Assembly (NCBI GenBank): GCA_034698045.1
Contig: JAQGAU010000579.1
Coordinates: 1-26,073 of the forward strand
Direction of reading: 5' to 3'
Source: Paramacrobiotus richtersi
Taxonomy: Eukaryota; Tardigrada; Eutardigrada; Parachela; Macrobiotidae
Length of the DNA: 26,073 nt
Positions within the stretch are counted from its first letter, which is position 1; the number at the start of each line of letters is the position of its first letter. Positions 19,601 to 26,073 of this stretch are shown here, piece by piece. The notes below the pieces were generated by a model. That model searched no databases. It had not been told where the DNA came from and saw only the letters and a list, made by a program, of their open reading frames with translations. Position numbers and translations under genes: made by a program.

Positions 19601-22600
19601 ATGCGCGCCTTTTGGTCTGGATTTCTGAGTGTGATGCTTATTCCGTTTGGTAAGTACGAAAGCATCCCTTCGTCAAGAGTTGTCATTTCGTTTAACTAAT
19701 CAAAAAGCACGTAGCAAACTTTGTCATCCATAGAATACTTACTGAACTAAGGTAGCCTTTCGTAACAAAATATCTATTTGTATACTTAGTATGTTTTTCT
19801 TGCTGAAACCTAAAGGGTAGTGTGCTGGAAAGCAGGTGCAACGTATGCACGGCATTTCTATTTTGGTTGTGAGCGTGCAAAAGTGTTTTCGAGGTGTTGC
19901 ATGCGCATGCATCTGTAGTACAATCTGAACGTGACGAAATTTGGCTTAACTCGTAATATTTTGGCTGTGATATGCATGCCTACCGCTTTCAAATATCAAA
20001 ACCGCAAATCCTTAAACGAAACGATTTTGTATAACGCTGGTTGGTAACGATACCGAAAGTCTAATGACAAAAAGATTATTAAGAGTAAAACAAAATTACA
20101 CTCGAAGTCAGTATCGATACATGCTCTTTCCCGATCTATATAAATCGAAAGCGAAATTGTATTGCCTTTAAAGTTTCAAAGCAAGTGCTTATGGAAGATA
20201 GTATAAGAACAAAGTACGCGAACATTATTATACAATTTTGCTAAAGGTCACCGAAATGAATAACATGTGATTCGATGTTTGTGAGGTTTTCAAGACAGCT
20301 GAGTAACCACTAGCTCTGCCCTGGACAGTGAATTTTAACCACATGACATCTATCTTCCAGGCACCAAGGTTTCGCGTTTCCCCACTGTGTATGACGTGTT
20401 AGTGTTGTGATTATGACCGTTTCGTCTGTTTAAGGCCACGATAAATTAGCACTTCCGTATTAAGTGATTTTAACCGATTGTAAAAATACACAAGCAAACC
20501 ATGCCGGCGCCTAAAAATATGTGCCAGTGCTGTAAAATTAACCATGGCTAAAATAATTTCCCCAAAAAAATCTCTCCCTTGTCAGCGATGAACGGCCCAC
20601 GCAATCGCCATGGCCGTCTACTTAATGCATGCTTAAAATGGCTCCATGAATCACAAAGCACGTTGGCGCCAATTCTTCCCACGGCGCGTGGTTTTAGCTG
20701 CGGTGGCGTGGAGAGCTGATGGCCGCCCACGGTGCAGCTGACAGGTTTTTCTCCAGAAAATTTATTTTTGTTTCAAATGATTCATCCATTCCCAGTTTAG
20801 CATGAATAATATAGATACATAAACTCTAAATAATAAAGTTAATATGAAATGATATATTTAGAACTGTTTAAAAGTATTTTAATTTACTAGACATTTTTAA
20901 ACAGCTAAAGTGTATAACAATATGCAACAATATACTGCAGCGAAATTATAAAAATATATTGTATATATATATCATGTCAATCATTCATGTATATAACGTG
21001 TATGTTGTTTTACAGTTTTGCATTAGTGGTATTGTTTATGCAGCATAACGGTTGCTGATTTTTTCATTGTTAAGGTAATAAAGTCCAGATTATTTATTAA
21101 TTACTTCATTTTGAAGCCTAATTCCCTAAATTATTCTGAAGACAGTTTTTCAAGCAAGTTCTAAAATTGACATTTTGACAACGCTTCGTCGCGCTAGTCG
21201 CTGGTGTAGCCAGAATAAAATTATATATTAAGTGGTTAGTGATTATTTTTGGCGGTTGTTCGGCTGCCGAGGCCGGCGACGGGGACGACTGATCTGATTT
21301 CACGCGCGCCCCCGTAAACGGCGCCAGCGATTAGACAAATTGCTCAAAATATATTTTGCACGCTTACTATTATAGAATAGTGTGTATACTACGCCGGCGG
21401 CACTGATTCTGATTGCGAAATGCGCCGATGCTCGATTTGATATCCGATGACAGGAGTCTAACACATTTTTTGACGGGCCCTGTCAGCGCCCATTAAGCGC
21501 GCCATGTCCGGCCGGTGATTGATATCCCCGGACTTGACCGTATTTAGCGATTCATAACATTTTAACATGTACGAATCAGTACGATGCAGTGCGCTATCGT
21601 GCTTAGTCATTTTTTCTGTTGTTTTAATAGATTAGCTTCATTAATTTCATTAATGTACTTAATCAATTGGTAATTTCGCCGAAGGAACCCGTGTACGAAT
21701 TTCTTTAATTATTATTTCTTTAATTATTATTTCTTTAAATATTTCTTAATATTAGTTAGTTTATTAATTAGTTAGTATATTAGTTTAATGTTTTATTAAT
21801 TTCCGAAGTTTTAGAATTTTTTATTTATTTTTCTTCGAAATTTTGAATGAAGTTATCCAAGAAAATCGTTAGTGAAAATTTTTCTTGTTTTCAATTGTGA
21901 ATAGCTAAAGAATTGTTTGTTTAACATTTCATTTCTTTTTTGCAGTTTGGACGTTTCCTTTAAATGATTCATGTGAATTCCACAGTGGTAAAAAGCTGAT
22001 TTATCCGGTGGGGGCCACGTGGGAAATACGCGTTGGCAGCCATACAGATTTCCAGTGTTTGGACTGCTCATGCTTGCCGGTACGTTGACCGTCAATGTTT
22101 GTCGAATTTGCGGTTTATTCCTTTGCACTCCTTTGCACCATTCCTTTGCAAAAATATGTTGTGTTTGTGTAGCATTCAACAGTTCGCTGCCTGCCATCAC
22201 GGAAAACGTGCCCGGCACTGGATAACTGTCTGAAATTCGAACATGTACCGGACTCATGCTGCCCCAAATGCACAGGTATACTGAAACCACCAAAGAATTA
22301 AAACTTCATCCATTTTCTAATTTTTTGACAATTTGCGGTGGGAAGAACATTTTTACGATTTTATCAAACAAGCCGTAAGGTTTTAACGTAGCTAGCCGCT
22401 ATAGGGAAAAAATGCACTTTTTAAATTATTTTGTTAAATTTTAAATGCACTTCACGATTTTTAAATGATTAAATTTTTACCTCAGACATTTAATTTAATA
22501 ATTAGGTTTTCAATTTAGGTGTCTAGTAACATTATTCGAATTTAAATTTACTTGTGTTTAGTAACTGAAAAAGCTTAAAACATAATATCGAAGTCCAATC

Positions 22601-25426
22601 ACTGGTTTACCTAATTTATCAGCATCGATTTACATCAGCAATATCACGCTAGAAAAGCCGAAATTTCGGTACACAGTAAACAGCTGATCCGTCTGGTATA
22701 AAAACCAAAATTACGGATAATTACAGCAACGGTCACATAAAGACATAATAATGATAGCGAGTCGCGCGACAGGTAGCATTTACCGGGTTGAATTGGCCCC
22801 GGCTGGGCGAACGCGCATCGCGGCAGACCGCGGCCACTTGAGTCCCGTCTCCGCCCCGTCTATTGGGCCCGATAAGAGAGCAATTAAGCAGACAATCGAC
22901 ACACACCAAATTGGATTACGATCCACGATAACAACTGTCTTCTGCCGCTTTCAAAACAATCTCAAGGGTTTTTTCCCCTTTGCCTGCTACAAGGCTGACC
23001 GCTGTTTCAGGATTCAATATATTATGATAAATTTTCCGAATTAATTTTATTTCATGTTATCCTTTTTCTGCACAATTTTTTTTGCAGAAAGGATAAATGA
23101 TTTTTATTCCAGAAGCAAAATGTACAGCTTCTATGTTTTGCTTCTGGTTTACGCAGAATAATAAATAATAAATATAAATAATTAATACGTAGTTGGGTTG
23201 CATTAGTGTCGTACTAATTTGAGACCTTTGTAGAAGTACGGAATGATCCCGAGCCCGAGCCGTCAAGCGGTGCCGGCGAGACAGTCAGTCTGACGTACAC
23301 GGAGCGCCGTAGTGTGACCGACTGTTTCCATGCTGGACAAGTGTTTGCCGACGGTCAGCGCTGGTCACCCGACTCCAACACGACCGCCATCCGTCCCGTG
23401 GACGCCGACAATCAGTGTGTCCAGTGCCAGTGCCAGGTACGCGCTAATGAACAAGTGTTTATCAACACGTTGGTTCACCGGTCTTGCAGTATATTCTCAT
23501 TGTTTACTTATACGAGTATACGAGAAACTATACTTTGTGCGGCATATAATGCACATATCTGCAATGTGAATTATATAGTTATCGTTGTTGCGCGCGCCGC
23601 ATATGCGCATGTTTCTCCTCATCCTTCATATCATCTAATTAATTCAACATGTACATGTGTCCATTTTTGCTAGTTAAAGCATTACAAGATGGTTTTTGTT
23701 CTGTTTTATAGGATGGACAAACCATGTGCTATTTAAAAACATGTCCCGTTTTATCCTGTGATACCGTTCTTGTGTCGGATAATTGCTGTCCAGTTTGTGC
23801 AGGTACATACTCAAATGGCACAGTACTTCCGCATTGTATTCTTACTGGAGCATCGTGCATTTGATATATTAATGCATAATGACAATAAGAACAGGTGTAG
23901 TTGAAAATTGCAATTGCTGACACAAAATGTATGTTCATGTAGATGGCGGACACTCCACTGAAGAAACCGATGCATCTGCTAGCGAGTATGACAGACACTC
24001 TGTTGATGCTTCCGAAGAAGGGAATCTTGGTAAGAAATCCATGTAAAGCATATATCTACACTGATGACACAAAATGTATATCCGTGCTCATCCTTTAGTT
24101 CTCTGGGGCCGTTTAACATTAAAAAATGCTAGGAAACTTTAATTACAGAAAACATAAAAATTTCCTCCCATATGTTTATTCTTCGTCATATTCGGCATTA
24201 GTTTTCGTATTTCTACCACCATTTGCTGCACCACGCTGCACTTGATAATGTGCGTAATATATTATCGGAGCATTTAACGTTTATGTTATTATTCGCTAGT
24301 AGAAAAGCAGTACGTAGTCTACCAACCCTTCAGCGTTTTACGTTCGGAACTGAAAGAAAACAACTTTCTAGAAGAAAAAACAATTACTCGGGTAACTGCT
24401 TCACCTAATTAGGTATTTTCTTTTTCAGAATGCGTTTCCGGTAGTGAACGATACGAAGACGGTACGCAATGGCATCCAGTGATCCCGCCGTTTGGTCGTA
24501 TGAAATGTGTGCTATGCGAATGCGACAATGGGCAAATCAAGTGCAAAAAGGTCACCTGTCCTAATAAGCCAACCTGCGCAAACCCAATCACCAAACCTGG
24601 ATTCTGTTGTCCTATTTGTCCAAGTATGTGATGACAGTCAATTAATAACCATTCCTGATTGTGAATATATGCAAATTTGCATAGTTTTAGAGAACAATTA
24701 ACGAATGTGTATTTTTATCTTCACGTTGCGCAGTTGACATACTGTTGATATATTCTAATTAATTTCTTACCGTTGTAGCCGAGACCAACGAGATTGCCAA
24801 TGTGAGCGCCAGCGGCCCCTACGTCTGCCTGAAACACAAGGACTATCTGCTTTACGAGCATCTGCATGGGACGACAATCGAGATCGCCCTAAGCTTACCA
24901 GAGGAAGAAATGATGTGGATAAGCCGGTGGAACGTTAATGCTTATCAGGACACCAATATCTCATCCAGTGAGCTGAAAAGCTGGGAGTTTCGGCGAACCA
25001 GACCGGTGGAAGATTATAAGTTTCTTGGAACTGCCAAATCAAGTGAGTTGACTGTCTACAGTATCAACACAACACTTTTTCTTTTAGCATTAGTAATTCC
25101 TAATCATTATTCCTGATAATACTAATTTCTAATAATAATTTAATTTCCAATACTAATTCATAATAATAATTCCTAATAATAAATTCCTAAAAATAATAAC
25201 TCCTAGTAATATGATCCAAATGCAGACAACTAATTCAGGATTATTTTCTTTAACAGAGCGAGTCAATCGGTTTTTCCGGCGTCTCAACAAAATCCGCCAC
25301 ACCTGCCGGCACCGTTGCACGAAGCGTATGGAACGGCTAATCGCGCTGCTACGGATTCAGGCCGTCTATACCGGCAGCAAATCCAACTGCCCGGAGAATT
25401 TCCGACCAGTGGATACGAGACTCTAA
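19601..25426 (+). CDS. CHRDL: Chordin-like secreted BMP antagonist with three VWC domains (nine exons)
   Basis: Exons are 19601-19649, 21946-22079, 22173-22275, 23234-23436, 23712-23802, 23943-24029, 24429-24623, 24779-25042 and 25257-25426. They join in frame to 431 residues, near the length of vertebrate CHRDL1/2. Residues 1-16 or so form the signal peptide (MRAFWSGFLSVMLIPF). VWC1 spans about 26-94, VWC2 126-192 and VWC3 224-286; each has ten cysteines with CxxCxC and CCPxC. VWC1 and VWC2 are split by a phase 0 intron right after CxxCxC; VWC3 is one exon, and phase 1 introns bound the domains. The C-terminal region (YVCLKHKDYLLYEH, then EIALSLPEEEMMWISRWNV) resembles the conserved tail of CHRDL proteins, and a basic RRLNKIRHTCRHRC segment follows. 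Family members bind BMP ligands outside the cell and limit signalling. Chordin and sog are excluded because no CHRD repeats or fourth VWC are present. Confidence 0.9.
19650..21945 (+). other. Intron 1 of CHRDL, with GC-rich islands
   Basis: The 2.3-kb intron runs from GTAAGT to TTTTTTGCAG in phase 1. It contains no gene I can support. Within AT-rich DNA there are GC- and CpG-rich islands at about 20570-20750, 21240-21330 and 21395-21560. A 15-bp unit ATTTCTTTAATTATT is repeated 2.8 times at 21699-21740, and a palindrome TGCATGCGCATGCA lies at 19899-19912. Confidence 0.7.
21699..21740. repeat. 15-bp tandem repeat, 2.8 copies
   Basis: ATTTCTTTAATTATT occurs at 21699-21713 and 21714-21728, with a partial third copy to 21740. 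The units are identical, so it is recent. It lies in CHRDL intron 1. Confidence 0.85.
22276..23233 (+). other. Intron 3 of CHRDL, with a GC-rich island and two hairpins
   Basis: The intron runs from GTATAC to TTTGTAG in phase 1. A GC-rich island with a GATAAG motif lies at about 22760-22880. Two inverted repeats lie at about 23059-23147. No coding region is supported. Confidence 0.65.
23059..23147. repeat. Pair of adjacent inverted repeats
   Basis: The first is ATCCTTTTTCTGCA facing TGCAGAAAGGAT, nearly perfect. The second is CCAGAAGCAAAA (23109-23120) facing its exact complement (23136-23147). Both could fold as short hairpins in the intron 3 RNA. They might be remains of a miniature transposon, but no target duplication was found. 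Confidence 0.7.
25085..25205. repeat. Imperfect TAATAATAATTCC repeat in last CHRDL intron
   Basis: Several degenerate copies of a unit like TTCCTAATAATAA follow one another through most of intron 8. The variation between units suggests an old minisatellite. It ends shortly before the acceptor TTTAACAG. Confidence 0.7.
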
Positions 25427-26073
25427 ACGGGACACTGGAGCGACACCAGAACATCAGATTTCTACCGTCGGCCGTGATTCACGGACGACACTGGACGGCT
25501 GGGATAATTCGTGCACAAGGATCTCATTACAAAGCAACCGAGACAATCTAGCTGGTAGACAACGCGGGGAACTGGACAACTGATGATCGCGGCATGAGAA
25601 AAGAGTTATTTTATTGAAATGTAAATGGGAGATGTACATGTTGTATAACGTAACGACGGAATGCGGACAGGGAATTATGTTTCTATTTATTTGTTTTCTC
25701 ATTTCAGAATAATAGTTTGAAATTGCGTAGAGTTGATTGTCTCTTTATTGAAATACTGCATAATGATATTTATTTATCGATTACTGTTATTGCATGTTCT
25801 CAGTTATTTTGCAATAAAGCGACTGAAGCTACGATGGTGAAACTTTAAGTAGCAGTGCAGTATCCCGAGCGATCAAGAGCATCAAGCCAATTAAATGGCA
25901 AACTACCCAACGGGAAACCCGGTACAGAATTCATTAATTCGTTGTAATGCATAACAAAGCCTAGGCGGCCGCAGATGCGCAGAAATGATATTCATATAAC
26001 TATTTGCTAGAAATGCTGATAATCAAGGATCCAGTCCGAACAAACGTTTGCTATTGCTTGTCCGTCTCCGTTA
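25427..26073. other. CHRDL 3' UTR with poly(A) signal, then unassigned flank
   Basis: The stop TAA ends at 25426. The first good AATAAA is at 25813-25818 (GCAATAAAGC), giving a 3' UTR of about 0.4 kb. No gene is visible from there to the window end. Confidence 0.6.

Noticed and set aside
19601-25426. Calling the VWC gene chordin, sog or crossveinless-2
   Set aside because: It has only three VWC domains, no CHRD repeats and no C-terminal von Willebrand D domain. Length and C-terminal region fit CHRDL.
1-26073. tRNA, rRNA, CRISPR arrays or bacterial operon features
   Set aside because: None was seen. Introns, signal-peptide exons and animal domains make the window eukaryotic, so these were not pursued further.

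Overview
The window is animal nuclear DNA: genes are split by short GT-AG introns, products carry signal peptides, and one gene is a recognisable secreted BMP antagonist. The host is probably an invertebrate. A tardigrade or another ecdysozoan is my guess from the small introns and the lineage-specific gene families, but no marker in the window settles it.

Left end (1-980): the 5' part of an open LINE reverse-transcriptase ORF on the minus strand, running off the window. Its 5' edge stops about 80-95 bp before the first gene.

1.07-16.84 kb: a tandem array of two unrelated gene types repeated as a block. On the plus strand are three-exon genes for small cysteine-rich secreted proteins: A 1076-2378, B 9561-10988 and the diverged C 15442-16835. 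On the minus strand, tail to tail with them, are three-exon F-box genes: F1 3234-5248, F2 6470-8440 and F3 11735-13872. The likely order of blocks is A/F1, an eroded copy/F2, B/F3, then C. F1 looks whole. F2 is a pseudogene with one stop and two frameshifts. F3 has intact exons 2 and 3 but ACG where the start codon should be. The eroded secreted copy keeps only its third exon (5939-6080). A second possible relic, a signal-peptide exon, lies at about 14575-14632. All splice sites and phases were read by comparing copies. I recognise no named family for the secreted proteins.

16.84-19.29 kb: no convincing gene. It holds a long palindrome just after gene C and a possible hAT transposase relic near 18.0 kb.

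19.29-25.83 kb: a nine-exon chordin-like (CHRDL) gene on the plus strand, with a TATA promoter, signal-peptide exon, three von Willebrand factor C domains of ten cysteines each, the conserved CHRDL C-terminal region and a poly(A) signal. The joined exons give 431 residues, close to the usual family length. Its long introns 1 and 3 carry GC-rich islands in otherwise AT-rich DNA, which are candidate regulatory modules.

The secreted proteins would act outside the cell. The F-box proteins would act inside it as substrate receptors of SCF ubiquitin ligases. Nothing in the sequence shows that the two products interact; only the repeated linkage suggests a relation.
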